Assembly (NCBI GenBank): GCA_020638675.1
Contig: JACKID010000001.1
Span: 2,728,001-2,792,000 of the forward strand
Length of the DNA stretch: 64,000 nucleotides
Origin: Planctomycetota bacterium
GTDB taxonomy: Bacteria > Planctomycetota > UBA8742 > UBA2392
Direction: 5' to 3'
Positions 15,648 through 24,849 of this stretch are shown one piece after another (within the stretch, counting starts at the first letter, position 1; each line of letters opens with the position of its first letter). The position numbers and the translations under genes were made by a program. The notes under the pieces are model-generated. The model did not search any database and was not told the origin of the DNA. It saw only the letters and a list, made by a program, of their open reading frames with translations.

Positions 15648-16523
15648 CTAATCGGACGAATCCCAATGCCTTCCGTAGTAGACTTCCACCGGAACGTCTA
15701 CTTTTGCCGCGATCACGCCGGCCAGTTCATCCAGCCGTGCGTCCTCAATCATCCCGATGCGATCCGTGGCCGGTCTGCGCGCCGTGGTGTACAGCTGGAT
15801 GAGCCGAAGCTTGCCGCCCTTTGCCTGAATCTCGTTGATGCGGTCCGCGACGGCGGAAGCTTCTGCCTCGCCGGGGTCCTTGCCGTCAATTGTGGGAAAC
15901 AGGCACTGGATTGTGATTTCAAGCTGCTCGGCCGCATGCGCGATGCTGTCCACCACCTTGGCCAGGCTGAGTTTGCGCCCGGCGATGTATTCGAAGTAGT
16001 CCTGCGTGCCGGCGTCCAGCTTGGCCCAGACCTCGTAGGGCCCTGCCTTGAGCTCGGACAGCGCGTCCATGACGTCCGGCTTGCGAAGCAGCAGCGCGTT
16101 CGTGAGGACAATGATCTTGACCTCGGGCAGCTTGTGCTTGAGGCGCAGCTTGTGAACCTCGCGAATGGCTTCGCCGAGGCGCGCGTAGGTGGTCGGCTCG
16201 CCGTCGCCGGCGAATGCGATGTCATTCAGGCGGCGCAGTTTCTCGGGTGTGTCGGCAAACTTGCCGTGCGTCCAGATCTCGCCGCTGGCGGCCAGGGCCA
16301 TCAGCGCGTCGATCTCGGCGACCATGACGTCAAAGTCAACGCTGGTGTCGCGCGGGGCGACCGTGCGGTCGACCTGGCAGTACGGGCAGTCAAAGTTGCA
16401 GACCTTGTCGGGGTTGACGTTCAACCCGAGGGAGAGCCCACGGCTCCGGCGGCTGACCACCGGATAGGCAAAGCGCAGCTGTTCAAACTGGCGCGAGTGT
16501 TCGCTCAGTATGGCTGTCTTCAT
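15648..16523 (-). CDS. Radical SAM protein
   Basis: This 291-residue radical S-adenosylmethionine enzyme has the cluster motif C42-N-F-D-C46-P-Y-C49. It starts at ATG 16523; an open frame reaching 16739 contains no better site. FAGDGEPTTYARLGEAI and VLTNALLLRKPDVMDAL are typical SAM-barrel strands. Proteins of this group often have undefined targets. It ends 70 bases from the lpxB start but is probably a separate unit upstream of it on the same strand. Confidence 0.85.
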   Translation of the reverse strand: MKTAILSEHSRQFEQLRFAYPVVSRRSRGLSLGLNVNPDKVCNFDCPYCQVDRTVAPRDTSVDFDVMVAEIDALMALAASGEIWTHGKFADTPEKLRRLNDIAFAGDGEPTTYARLGEAIREVHKLRLKHKLPEVKIIVLTNALLLRKPDVMDALSELKAGPYEVWAKLDAGTQDYFEYIAGRKLSLAKVVDSIAHAAEQLEITIQCLFPTIDGKDPGEAEASAVADRINEIQAKGGKLRLIQLYTTARRPATDRIGMIEDARLDELAGVIAAKVDVPVEVYYGRHWDSSD

Positions 16524-16889
16524 CAGGGCGCGGGGACGAGGCGGTTGCCCTACACTGGGCCGATGCTGCGTTCTGCGTCTCGTGTGCGCGGCAACATGCT
16601 GCATGCCTGCGCGTCCCGACCTCCAAATTAGTGCCCACTTACCAAAAGCACTTGCCGGGGCATTGTAGCAGGCTTGAGGGCGAGTCAACCGTGTATTGGG
16701 AGATTGCGATCTGGACATATCGCACCGCAGGCCGTACATTTTGTATGACGTTGGTCAACCCGGGCAGAAGGGCGCCAAGGTCTGGTGGCTGTAAGCCCGC
16801 ACGAAAAGTTTGCACTTACTATGTGCAGCACCCCTGAATCCCCGCTCGAAGCCAGTTTTGGGGGCCGGCTACGAGAACCGGAGGCATTC
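16524..16889. other. 366-base divergent intergenic region
   Basis: It separates the minus-strand radical SAM gene from the plus-strand CAP gene and must hold both promoters. I see a small interrupted palindrome, TGCAC (16811-16815) / GTGCA (16823-16827), about 65 bases before the CAP start. Nothing else is recognisable. Confidence 0.4.
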
Positions 16890-17444
16890 ATGCGCGTTAT
16901 CGTCCGCCCGCTGCTGTTGGTCCTGCTGTTTTCTTCCTTAGTCTCATTCGCGGCCTGTGACGGTGAGTCCGGCGGGTCAGGATCTTCCTCGTCCGGTGGT
17001 GGCGGCGGAGGTGGCGGCGGTGCAGTCACCGGCAACACCCCCACCAGCTCTGAGGTCAGCCTCGCGCAGCAGGTGCTCGCGCTCGTCAACCAGGAGCGCG
17101 CCAACGTAGGCGTCGCACCGCTGACCATGAACGCCGCCTGCTCGCAGGTCGCCTACGATCACAGCTGGGACATGGACCATCGCGACTTCTTCAGCCACAC
17201 AAACCCGGACGGCGACAGCCCCTTCGACCGCATGGCGAACGCCGGCGTCACCTACTCGGCCGCCGGCGAGAACATTGCCGCGGGGTACTCCAGCCCGGCC
17301 TCGGTCATGGCCGGCTGGATGAACAGCGCGGGCCACAAAGCCAACATCCTGAACGCCAATTTCACCGAAATCGGCATCGGGGTGCGTGAGGGCAGTAACG
17401 GCTCGTACGGTATTTACTGGACCCAGGTATTCCGGCGCCCATAA
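16890..17444 (+). CDS. CAP-domain (SCP/PR1-like) lipoprotein
   Basis: The 184-residue protein starts after GGAGG (16880-16884). It has a lipobox, SFAAC (Cys23), and a Ser/Gly-rich linker with nine Gly in a row, followed by a complete CAP domain. Signatures are VNQERANVGVAPLTMNAACSQVAYDHS, HRDFFSHTNPDG, GENIAAGYSSPASVMAGWMNSAGHKANILN and YGIYWTQVF. The conserved His and Glu of the CAP cavity are present. Its role at the cell surface is unknown. Confidence 0.92.
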   Translation: MRVIVRPLLLVLLFSSLVSFAACDGESGGSGSSSSGGGGGGGGGAVTGNTPTSSEVSLAQQVLALVNQERANVGVAPLTMNAACSQVAYDHSWDMDHRDFFSHTNPDGDSPFDRMANAGVTYSAAGENIAAGYSSPASVMAGWMNSAGHKANILNANFTEIGIGVREGSNGSYGIYWTQVFRRP

Positions 17445-17586
17445 GGCTTGCGCCGGTGGGTGCCTTCTCTATACTCGCATAGGCCTTTGCGTAGAGGCTT
17501 GGGACGGTCAAAACTGTAGCCCTTGCGTTTACGCGGCGGTCTCCCCTGAACCCCCGCGCAGTATGACTCAGCCTTGGAGGAGGCAC

Positions 17587-18327
17587 ATGCGCAACTGGTT
17601 CATTATCGTGGCACTGGCGGCTTTTGCGACGGGCCTTGCGGCCCAGGTGTCGCCGGGTCTGGACATCATCACTGTCGTTCACGAGCCGAACACCAATGAT
17701 GTCGGGCCCTACATCGCCGGGCTGCAGATCCCTAACCCGTTCTATGACCCGCTTCAGCCGAACGGGCAGCCGCAGTACAACAACGTCTACGGCAACGGAA
17801 AGGGCCTGAGCAACGAGCTGGACAGCATCAGCCCGGAATTCTACGCCCTCGGCGCGACCACGACGCACGACCTGGCAATCCTGCAGAACACGACGGGCGC
17901 GGCGATCACCATCGACGCCACGACCATCCAGCTCGCGGGTGAACGCCCGAAGAACGACAACCCCGACGCCCCGGAGCAGAGCTCACCCGACGGCTCGGCC
18001 GTGCACGTGATTTACCCGTACGACCAGGTTTCCATCACGATTCCGGACGGCAACGCGGTTGCGCTGTTCCTGATCACGTCGGGCTGGCGCGACCAGCTGG
18101 ACACCAGCCCGCGCGAGTACATCTGGACGTTCACGTTCAGCGACATGAGCGGCACGCCGTTCACGGTGGAAGCGCCGCTCGTGGTTCCCAAGGTCGGCGG
18201 CGACGTCGGCAGCGGCGGCTGCGCCAGCGACCCGGACGGCTACCCGGAGGGTCTCTGGATTCTCGCCACCGGCGGCATCGCGGCCATCGTCATCCGCCGC
18301 AAGCTGCTGGAAAAGGCGCGGGCGTAG
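17587..18327 (+). CDS. Secreted protein with C-terminal membrane-anchor signal
   Basis: The 246-residue protein starts at ATG 17587 after GGAGGAGG. It has a Sec signal (cleavage likely after LAAQ), a beta-rich ectodomain, and a C-terminus made of a Gly/Cys patch (GSGGCAS), a hydrophobic helix (LWILATGGIAAIVI) and a basic end (RRKLLEKARA). That tripartite tail resembles PEP-CTERM and MYXO-CTERM sorting signals without matching either motif. The ectodomain is not recognised. An intrinsic terminator follows. Confidence 0.75.
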   Translation: MRNWFIIVALAAFATGLAAQVSPGLDIITVVHEPNTNDVGPYIAGLQIPNPFYDPLQPNGQPQYNNVYGNGKGLSNELDSISPEFYALGATTTHDLAILQNTTGAAITIDATTIQLAGERPKNDNPDAPEQSSPDGSAVHVIYPYDQVSITIPDGNAVALFLITSGWRDQLDTSPREYIWTFTFSDMSGTPFTVEAPLVVPKVGGDVGSGGCASDPDGYPEGLWILATGGIAAIVIRRKLLEKARA

Positions 18328-18343
18328 TTCAAACAGCCAGCAC

Positions 18344-18376
18344 AAACCCCCGGCACACGCCGGGGGTTTTCTTTTG
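18344..18376 (+). terminator. Intrinsic terminator of the 17587 gene
   Basis: Arms AAACCCCCGGC (18344-18354) and GCCGGGGGTTT (18359-18369) pair perfectly around a 4-base loop, followed by TTTTCTTTT. It begins 17 bases after the stop. Confidence 0.9.
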
Positions 18377-18452
18377 CACTGAATCACGCCGGCAGGGAAG
18401 TTACGCGAAGGTGTTTCCCCGTGCAGCCCGCGCCCCTGGCAATCGAAAGTAA

Positions 18453-18480
18453 AAGGCCCGGCTGTTCCCGGCCGGGCCTT
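18453..18480 (-). terminator. Intrinsic terminator of the 18577-20979 gene
   Basis: Arms AAGGCCCGGC (18453-18462) and GCCGGGCCTT (18471-18480) pair perfectly. Read on the minus strand, the hairpin is followed by TTTTAC, so it serves the minus-strand surface-protein gene ending at 18577. A wider repeat (ACGCGAAGGTG at 18403-18413, complement at 18504-18514) encloses it. Confidence 0.8.
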
Positions 18481-18576
18481 CGCGCTCTTCCTGCAGTTCT
18501 TCGCACCTTCGCGTGAGGCAGTTTGCCGCCGGACGCAAACATCCAGGCTCGTGGACCTCGAAGTCCCCGCCGCGGG

Positions 18577-20979
18577 CTACGGCGTGAGTGTCAGCGGGAT
18601 TGCCGTGATGCCGGTCGCGCCGGTTGCCGCGATCAGCACGTAGCCTCCGCTGCCTGCGCCCGCCACTGCTCCGCCGTTCGTGGTCGTGTCGATGTTCAGC
18701 CCGGTGAATGAGCCGAACAGCCCGGTCGCCACCATCGCAGGCCCGGCGCCGCTGCTGTCCACCGGGTAGATGTTCGCACCCGGGTCGGCGAACAGCGCGC
18801 CGACGTCGCCGCTGCAGGACTGCGTCGGCTCAGCCGCTGCCGCCAGCGTGAGCGTAGTGCCGAGCGGCACCGTCGTGCCCGGCGCGAGCGCCAGCACAAC
18901 CTGCGAAGTGAAGAATCCACTCACCAGCTGCTGGAAGATCACCAGGTACTGCTCGCCGACTTCGTCCCAAGCGGAGATGCCGCCCGACAGCGAAGTCGAC
19001 AGGTCAAAGTTCGTGCCGTTCAAGACACCGGTGCTGACGGTCAGGTACTGGCCGACAATGCCGCTGCCGTCATCGGCGGTGATCAGCGCTTCATCCGGGA
19101 TGCTGGACGGCGAGCCGCTGTAGCAGCTCAGCCCTTTCAGGGTCCCGCCCGTGACGGCCGTGTGCGCCGTGTCCACGGCGACGCCGTCGAACGTGAACGC
19201 CTGCACCATGACGTCGGTGCCGGATTGCCACGCCACAACGAACGTGTCTTCACCTTCGTGATACACCACGCGCGGCGCAGTGCCTGTGCCGAGATTGACT
19301 TCCACGTTCAGCGCGGGCGATGACTGGTCAAAGAAGTAGAACACGGCCACGGCCGTATCGGTCGTGGCGCTGCCGCCGGTCGCGCCGACGATGCAGAGGT
19401 TCTGGACGTCATCTCCTGCAACGCCAAGCCCGCCGGCCGGGTCGAGCGCGGCCGTCGGCTCAAACGGGAGCTGGCTGCCGACCATCGCCAGCGTGCCGGA
19501 GTCGATCTGCGCCATCTCAAGCGTGCGGTTGGTAGTGCCGACGTCTGACAGCCAGACGGTCATGTAATCGCCCGAGAACAGGTCGAGGCAGACGGCGCAT
19601 TCATCCGCCACGTCGGTGCCGTTGATGACCACAGGCGTGCCGGACGTGAAGCTGCTGGTGCCGCCGCCCCCACCGCCGCCCGCCGTCGTGGTGAAGGTGT
19701 AATTCAATGTCTTCAGGTTCGGTGTCGCGCTGACCACGGTGCCGGTAATCGTCCCGGCGCCGACCAGCGTGCCGCTGTCAAAGCTGGTGAACGTGATCGT
19801 CACGCTGCCGATGGTCGGCACGTCGCTGCTGAACGTCTCGCCGCCTGACGTCACCGTCACAATGCGCCCGGCCGGGTCGGTCGGGTTGCCGGTGTCGTAG
19901 GTCGAGTCATCAAACGTGATCGGGTCCAGCGCCAGGTTCGGGAACGTGTCCGGCATCAGCACGACGAACTGTTCCGTCCCGCCGCCGTCCTGCAGGTTCA
20001 GCGTACGCCGGCCTGCAATGTCCGTCACCGTGCCGCCGAGCGCGTTGGCCCCCGCGGTGCCTGTCGTGAACGTGAAGTTGATCAGCAGCGTCGCGCTGCC
20101 GCCCTGCTCAACAACCGTCCCGACCATGCTGCCGCTGCTGCCGGTGCCGGTGAACACGTCCAACTGGAACGAAACGCTGCCGGCCGGCGCATCGGTCGTG
20201 TAGGTCACGCCGCCGGTCTGCACCGTGATGCCGCGGTTGTTGGGGTCCGTGGGCATGCTGGCATCGAGGCTGGCGTCGTTCATGCTGACCGTCGTCGGCG
20301 GCGTCGTGGTAAGCGCCGTCGGCAGCGCGACGGTCACGTTGAAGACCGCGCCCGTGTCCGCAAGCTGGAACAGCGTGGCCGTCAGGACCGTGCTGGTCGT
20401 GCCGGTCAGGGCGGTCACCGAGGGCAGCGTCGTGCCGCCGCTTCCGCCGTCCGTCACGGCAAAGCGGGAAAAGCTGGTGAAGTTGGCCCGCAGGCGGCCC
20501 GGATAGACCACCGTGTAGTCGGCGTCGTCGGCCGGGGTCAGCGCGGTGTAGTTGATTTCCGTCTCGGTCGTCCCGTCAATCTTGAGCAGCGTGATGTCGC
20601 CCTGGCCGTTGCCGTCAGCGATCGCCGCGTTGAAGTCGTAGCTGATCTCGAGCTGTGCGGCCGGGTTAAGATTGATGCCGGTGACCGCGCTGCCGCCCTG
20701 TGTGATTCGGACGCGCACAACGGGCGAATAGACCTTGCGCCCGGAGATGTTGTAGTCCTCAATCTCGAGCTTTACCTTGCTGCCTTCCGGGATCTGCCCG
20801 GTGCCCGCGCCTACGTTCACGCCGCTGATTTCAAGCCGCGCCACACCGATGTCCAGGATGATGTCCTTGCCGGCCACCGCGATCGCGGAGTCGTCGGAAG
20901 TCTCGTCGCCGTCGTCAAACGTGCAGGCGGTTGCTGACAGCACCACGGCGAAACAGGCAAGTACCAGCAGGTAACGCAT
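18577..20979 (-). CDS. Large surface lipoprotein with beta-sandwich repeats
   Basis: The 800-residue protein starts at ATG 20979 after GGAGAGAGC. It has a signal and lipobox (SATAC, Cys19) and an acidic stretch. An N-terminal domain (about 35-170) follows, then two related beta-rich repeats (about 190-310 and 310-450, sharing PTDPNNRGITVQTGGVTYT against PTDPAGRIVTVTSGGETFS). After an eight-Gly hinge there is a C-terminal domain of about 340 residues with beta-propeller-like regularity. Composition is Thr/Ser/Gly rich. The function may be adhesion or structure; no enzyme motif is seen. Confidence 0.8.
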   Translation of the reverse strand: MRYLLVLACFAVVLSATACTFDDGDETSDDSAIAVAGKDIILDIGVARLEISGVNVGAGTGQIPEGSKVKLEIEDYNISGRKVYSPVVRVRITQGGSAVTGINLNPAAQLEISYDFNAAIADGNGQGDITLLKIDGTTETEINYTALTPADDADYTVVYPGRLRANFTSFSRFAVTDGGSGGTTLPSVTALTGTTSTVLTATLFQLADTGAVFNVTVALPTALTTTPPTTVSMNDASLDASMPTDPNNRGITVQTGGVTYTTDAPAGSVSFQLDVFTGTGSSGSMVGTVVEQGGSATLLINFTFTTGTAGANALGGTVTDIAGRRTLNLQDGGGTEQFVVLMPDTFPNLALDPITFDDSTYDTGNPTDPAGRIVTVTSGGETFSSDVPTIGSVTITFTSFDSGTLVGAGTITGTVVSATPNLKTLNYTFTTTAGGGGGGGTSSFTSGTPVVINGTDVADECAVCLDLFSGDYMTVWLSDVGTTNRTLEMAQIDSGTLAMVGSQLPFEPTAALDPAGGLGVAGDDVQNLCIVGATGGSATTDTAVAVFYFFDQSSPALNVEVNLGTGTAPRVVYHEGEDTFVVAWQSGTDVMVQAFTFDGVAVDTAHTAVTGGTLKGLSCYSGSPSSIPDEALITADDGSGIVGQYLTVSTGVLNGTNFDLSTSLSGGISAWDEVGEQYLVIFQQLVSGFFTSQVVLALAPGTTVPLGTTLTLAAAAEPTQSCSGDVGALFADPGANIYPVDSSGAGPAMVATGLFGSFTGLNIDTTTNGGAVAGAGSGGYVLIAATGATGITAIPLTLTP

Positions 20980-21116
20980 GCTCTCTCCTCAGTCGCGGGT
21001 GTTGGGTTAGTCGACCCGCGTGGGCGAATCCTAACGGATGATCTGTCGGGGTCTACAACTGTGGAACGAGCAGCAACCGAGCCGGATGGAACAAACCGCG
21101 CGGAGGTCCGCGCGGC

Positions 21117-21144
21117 TTGACAGGGGGGGCTGATGCGATACTCT
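21117..21144 (+). promoter_or_regulatory. Sigma-70 type promoter of recR
   Basis: A perfect -35 TTGACA (21117-21122) is followed 16 bases later by TACTCT (21139-21144). It begins on the last base of a hairpin (CCGCGCGGA / TCCGCGCGG, about 21097-21117). Transcription would start near 21151, which argues against the ATG at 21133 as the recR start. Confidence 0.6.
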
Positions 21145-21189
21145 TTAGAGAGTTGCCAGCAAATAGCGTACCGAATTTGGGGTTTTCGC

Positions 21190-21816
21190 TTGACTAATTA
21201 TCCCGACAGCCTGTCACGCCTTGTGGAGAGCCTCAAGAAGCTCCCCGGCATCGGCACCAAAACCGCCGAGAGGCTGGCATTCCACCTCGTGAAGCTCTCC
21301 GATGAAGACGCCATGGGGCTCGCCCGCGCCATCCGCGATGTGAAACAGAATCTTACCAATTGCAGCATTTGTTACAACTTCACTGAGACCGACCCCTGCC
21401 CGGTCTGCGCCGACGGACAGCGCGACAAGTCCATCATCTGCGTCGTCGAGCAGCCCAAGGACCTGATGGCCTTCGAGAAGGCCGGGGCATACAAGGGCGT
21501 CTACCACTGCCTGCTCGGACACATCGCGATGCTGGAAGGCATCGGGCCTGAGGACCTGACCATCGAGGCGCTGGTCAAGCGCGCGGGAAAAGGCGGCATC
21601 AAGGAAATCATCCTCGCCACCAATCCCGACCTCGAGGGCGAGGGCACGGCCGTGTACCTGCGCGACGTTCTCGCCGACGTCGCCAAGGCCAAGGGCATCA
21701 GGCTGACCCGCATCGCGCGCGGCGTACCCGCCGGCGCCGAAATCGAAAATGTCAGCAGCGCAATCCTCAGCGACGCCCTTTCAGGACGCGCCGCCTTTGA
21801 TGGAGGCGCCCGGTGA
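21190..21816 (+). CDS. recR: Recombination protein RecR
   Basis: This 208-residue RecFOR-pathway protein helps load RecA at gaps. The N-terminal helix-hairpin-helix has LPGIGTKTAERLAFHL. The zinc finger is C58-x2-C61 and C70-x2-C73, and the Toprim domain starts at IICVVEQPKDLMAFEKAGAYKGVYHCLLG with a later GEGTAVYL. TTG at 21190 is preferred because GGGG lies 8 bases upstream, the length then matches the family (about 200), and the in-frame ATG at 21133 falls inside the promoter. Confidence 0.92.
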   Translation: MTNYPDSLSRLVESLKKLPGIGTKTAERLAFHLVKLSDEDAMGLARAIRDVKQNLTNCSICYNFTETDPCPVCADGQRDKSIICVVEQPKDLMAFEKAGAYKGVYHCLLGHIAMLEGIGPEDLTIEALVKRAGKGGIKEIILATNPDLEGEGTAVYLRDVLADVAKAKGIRLTRIARGVPAGAEIENVSSAILSDALSGRAAFDGGAR

Positions 21817-21832
21817 CCGATTCTGGATTGGC

Positions 21833-21924
21833 GATTCTGGATTTTGGATTGGCGCTGCCGCGCACCCGCGCGCGCAAGCCCCATTGCAGTTCAATCCGCA
21901 ATCCAAAATCCAAAATCCAAAATC
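21833..21924. repeat. GGATTTT/AAAATCC imperfect hairpin
   Basis: The left arm, about 21833-21852, contains TGGATTTTGGATTGG. The right arm, about 21896-21924, contains three copies of ATCCAAA in tandem. Together they fold into a long imperfect hairpin between recR and rpoN. Confidence 0.7.
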
Positions 21925-21979
21925 GAGTCGCAGGTGAACGTCAGCAAGTCCATGCCACCCACGGCGTCGGGAGAACCCC

Positions 21980-23458
21980 ATGAGTGGACCAGGCATGAGC
22001 CTCGACATGAGGGTCAGTCAGCGCCTGGAACAACGCCAGGTGCTGAGCCTGCAGACGATTCAGTCGCTCAACATCCTGCAGATGAGCACGGCCGACCTGA
22101 ATGAGCTGGTGCGCGACGAGTTGCTTGAGAATCCCACGCTCGAAGTCGGCAACGACACGCCGGAAGAACTCACCCGCGTTGAGCAGGAAGAGCGAATCCA
22201 CGAAGAGATCCGCGAAGAAACCACGCAGGAAGCCAAGACCGAAGTCGGCGAGACCTACGAAGAGGTCTACGAGTTCCTGCAGCGCAACACCGACATCGAC
22301 GAGTACGTACCACGCGGCACGAAAGTCGCCCAGGACGGCGAGCCCGACGCAAAGCAGGAGGCATTCAACCAGGTCGCCGCACCCGGCGAGCAACTGGCCG
22401 ACCACCTGCTTGAGCAGCTCCGCATGCGCGAGATCGACGAGCTCGATTGGCCGCTGCTCGAGGCCATCATCTACTCGCTCGACAACCGCGGCTACCTTGA
22501 GTACCCGCTGCCGGACATCGTCAAGTCATTCGACGGGCGTTACACACTGGAAGAAGCCGAGTGGGCGCTTGCGCTGGTCCAGTCGCTGGAGCCCAAGGGC
22601 GTCGGCGCGCGCGACTTGGCCGAGTGCCTGCTGCTGCAGATCGGGCAGGACGACCCGGACTATCCATTGTTGCAGAAGCTGCTCAGCAACCATTGGGAAG
22701 ACGTTCTCAAGAACCGCCTGCCGAAGATCGCCAAGGAAATGAGCCTGAGCCTCGATGAAGTCAAGCTGCTCATCGACCTGCTGGGCACGTTGAACCCGCA
22801 CCCGGGCGCTCTCTACAGCGAAGTGGCGACGCAGGTGGTGGTGCCGGACGTAATCGTCGAAGAGGACGAGAACAACGAGCTGCGCGTGCGCCTCACGCGC
22901 GAGAACGTACCGCGCCTCGCCATCAGCCCCAGCTACCTGAAAATGCTGCAAGGCCGAAAGGGCGACAAGGAAACGCTCAACTTCGTGAAGGGCAAGCTGA
23001 ACGCCGCCCGCCAGTTGATGGACGCCATCGACCAGCGCCAGAGCACGCTTGAGCGCGTGGCCAAGGCCATCGTCGCGCGCCAGCAGGAATTCATGAACGA
23101 GGGCGTCACCGGGCTGAAGCCGATGAAGATGCAGGACATCGCCGATGAGCTGGGCATCCACCACAGCACCGTCTGGCGCGCGGTCTACGGCAAGTACATG
23201 CAGACGCCGCAGGGGGTGGTCGCCATGAACAAGCTGTTCACCGGCGGGCTGCCCAAGGACGACGGCGAAACCAGCCGCGAAGCCGTGAAAGAGAAAGTCA
23301 AAGAAATCATCGGCAACGAGAACAAGAAGAAGCCGCTGTCGGACATGGCCGTGGCCAAGAAGCTGGATGAGGCGGGCATCAAGGCGTCGCGCCGCGTGGT
23401 GACCAAGTATCGCGAGGAGCTGGGCATCCCCGACAGTCGCGTTCGCCGTGAACACTAG
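21980..23458 (+). CDS. rpoN: RNA polymerase sigma-54 factor
   Basis: The 492-residue protein has region I (LEQRQVLSLQTIQSLNILQMS and LVRDELLENPTLE), which contacts activators, and an acidic region II. The core-binding domain follows, and the DNA-binding domain ends in the RpoN box SRRVVTKYRE at 470-479. The HTH before it reads MQDIADELGIHHSTVWRAVYGKYMQTPQGV. The start at 21980 follows GGAGA. No enhancer-binding protein is encoded in this window. Confidence 0.96.
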   Translation: MSGPGMSLDMRVSQRLEQRQVLSLQTIQSLNILQMSTADLNELVRDELLENPTLEVGNDTPEELTRVEQEERIHEEIREETTQEAKTEVGETYEEVYEFLQRNTDIDEYVPRGTKVAQDGEPDAKQEAFNQVAAPGEQLADHLLEQLRMREIDELDWPLLEAIIYSLDNRGYLEYPLPDIVKSFDGRYTLEEAEWALALVQSLEPKGVGARDLAECLLLQIGQDDPDYPLLQKLLSNHWEDVLKNRLPKIAKEMSLSLDEVKLLIDLLGTLNPHPGALYSEVATQVVVPDVIVEEDENNELRVRLTRENVPRLAISPSYLKMLQGRKGDKETLNFVKGKLNAARQLMDAIDQRQSTLERVAKAIVARQQEFMNEGVTGLKPMKMQDIADELGIHHSTVWRAVYGKYMQTPQGVVAMNKLFTGGLPKDDGETSREAVKEKVKEIIGNENKKKPLSDMAVAKKLDEAGIKASRRVVTKYREELGIPDSRVRREH

Positions 23459-23534
23459 CGCTCAACGGGCACGCAAACCAAAATACAAGCCCCCGCAACA
23501 GCCCAGGTAGAAGTTCGCATTACACATAGAGCTC

Positions 23535-24848
23535 ATGGGCAAACTCGCGTTCGCAATCTTTGCCATCGAGGCCGCCATCATCGCGGTCGTGGTCGGGCTG
23601 ACGTCGCCGTCGGCGGACGCCGGCGACGTGATCGCGCGCGCACTTGACGCGTCAACCGACGCCATGGCCGTCCCCGTCGGCGACTACACCTGGGTCGAAG
23701 ACGGCGGGGTCGGCGTGCGGATGCCCCCCGCGCCTCTTACCGAGGGTGCCTACCCGCGACTGCTGGCCTCGAAGTGGGTGGATGCGAGCCGCTCCAACGC
23801 GCTCTGGGCGCTGGGGCCGGACGGCTTCCGGGCGCTGAAGGACAAGCTCGAGGCCGACGGTGCTTCCCTCAGCGGCAGCGTGAATTTTCCCTGGCGGCCC
23901 AAGGGATACCCCGTCGAGATCGTCGCCCATCGCACGCCCATGAGCTTCACCAACGGGCGCAAGGGCATGGTGCTGGACTGGTCGGCCTCCGAGCGCAACT
24001 TCGCGCTGGTGGTCATCGACAGCACCAGCGAGCAGGCTTCGCGACGGCTGGATGAGCTGCTGCGCGAAGTCATCCAGATTGATCGCGTCGGCAGGCAGGC
24101 CATCGCGCCGCTGTTCTTCCAGGGTCGCTACACGGCCGTGCTGGACGGCTGGCAGCGCGAGGACGACCGCCTGCGCAAACGCGCGCAGCATGCGTGGCTT
24201 TCGCTGCGGATCTTCCAGGTGCCGGTCACGGATTTTGAGAACGCCGGGCGTTTGCAGTTCGAGCTCGAGAACAAACTCGACGCCGCGGGCTTCAAACGCA
24301 GCGCCGGGCTGAAGCCGTACATCGCGGGCGTTGAGGGCTTCGTCGGCGAGTACTTCGGCAACGACGGCTTCGTGCAGCGCATCGCGTACGTGCGGCTCGA
24401 GGGCGGCTACCTCGTGGCGTTGATGCAGGCGCCCGAAGCCATGCGCACGGCCCTTGGCGAGGAAATGGACGCGTTTACGCGCACGGTGCAGCTCACCGGC
24501 ATCAGCGGGCCCACCGGCCCGGGCGTGCTGTACTTCAATCGTGTCGCCAAGGTGCGCTGCCTTGCGTGGCAGGACGGGCGCCGCGTGCTGTGGGGCGCGT
24601 TCTTCGATGACAGCCGCCAGCAGCCCGCGATCTGGCGCCAGGAAGGCGTGGTGTGGAACATCCAGCTCACCAAGGGCGGGCAGATGATCCGCGAGCGCGA
24701 AGGCGAAGCCAACACCAGCCGCGCGCTGAACCCGCTGGTCGATCCTGAGGTGCGCGCACTGGAATTGCCCGAAGGCCAGGTCGGCGACTTCGAGCTGACA
24801 CTCCGGATCGGCAACGAGCAAACATCCACCCGCATCACCATCCGCTGA
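23535..24848 (+). CDS. Membrane-anchored exported protein of unknown function
   Basis: The 437-residue protein has one N-terminal hydrophobic helix (about 3-22), which may be a signal anchor or a cleaved signal. The mixed alpha/beta ectodomain contains VEIVAHRTPMSFTNGRKGMVLDWSASERNFALVVID and a later Arg-rich segment. It ends in beta strands (FELTLRIGNEQTSTRITIR). No motif is recognised. It ends one base before the stop of the convergent AsmA-like gene. Confidence 0.7.
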   Translation: MGKLAFAIFAIEAAIIAVVVGLTSPSADAGDVIARALDASTDAMAVPVGDYTWVEDGGVGVRMPPAPLTEGAYPRLLASKWVDASRSNALWALGPDGFRALKDKLEADGASLSGSVNFPWRPKGYPVEIVAHRTPMSFTNGRKGMVLDWSASERNFALVVIDSTSEQASRRLDELLREVIQIDRVGRQAIAPLFFQGRYTAVLDGWQREDDRLRKRAQHAWLSLRIFQVPVTDFENAGRLQFELENKLDAAGFKRSAGLKPYIAGVEGFVGEYFGNDGFVQRIAYVRLEGGYLVALMQAPEAMRTALGEEMDAFTRTVQLTGISGPTGPGVLYFNRVAKVRCLAWQDGRRVLWGAFFDDSRQQPAIWRQEGVVWNIQLTKGGQMIREREGEANTSRALNPLVDPEVRALELPEGQVGDFELTLRIGNEQTSTRITIR

Positions 24849-24849
24849 A

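Noticed and set aside
21133..21189. recR start at ATG 21133
   Set aside because: It would lie inside the -10 region of a good promoter and give a longer N-terminus than the family has.
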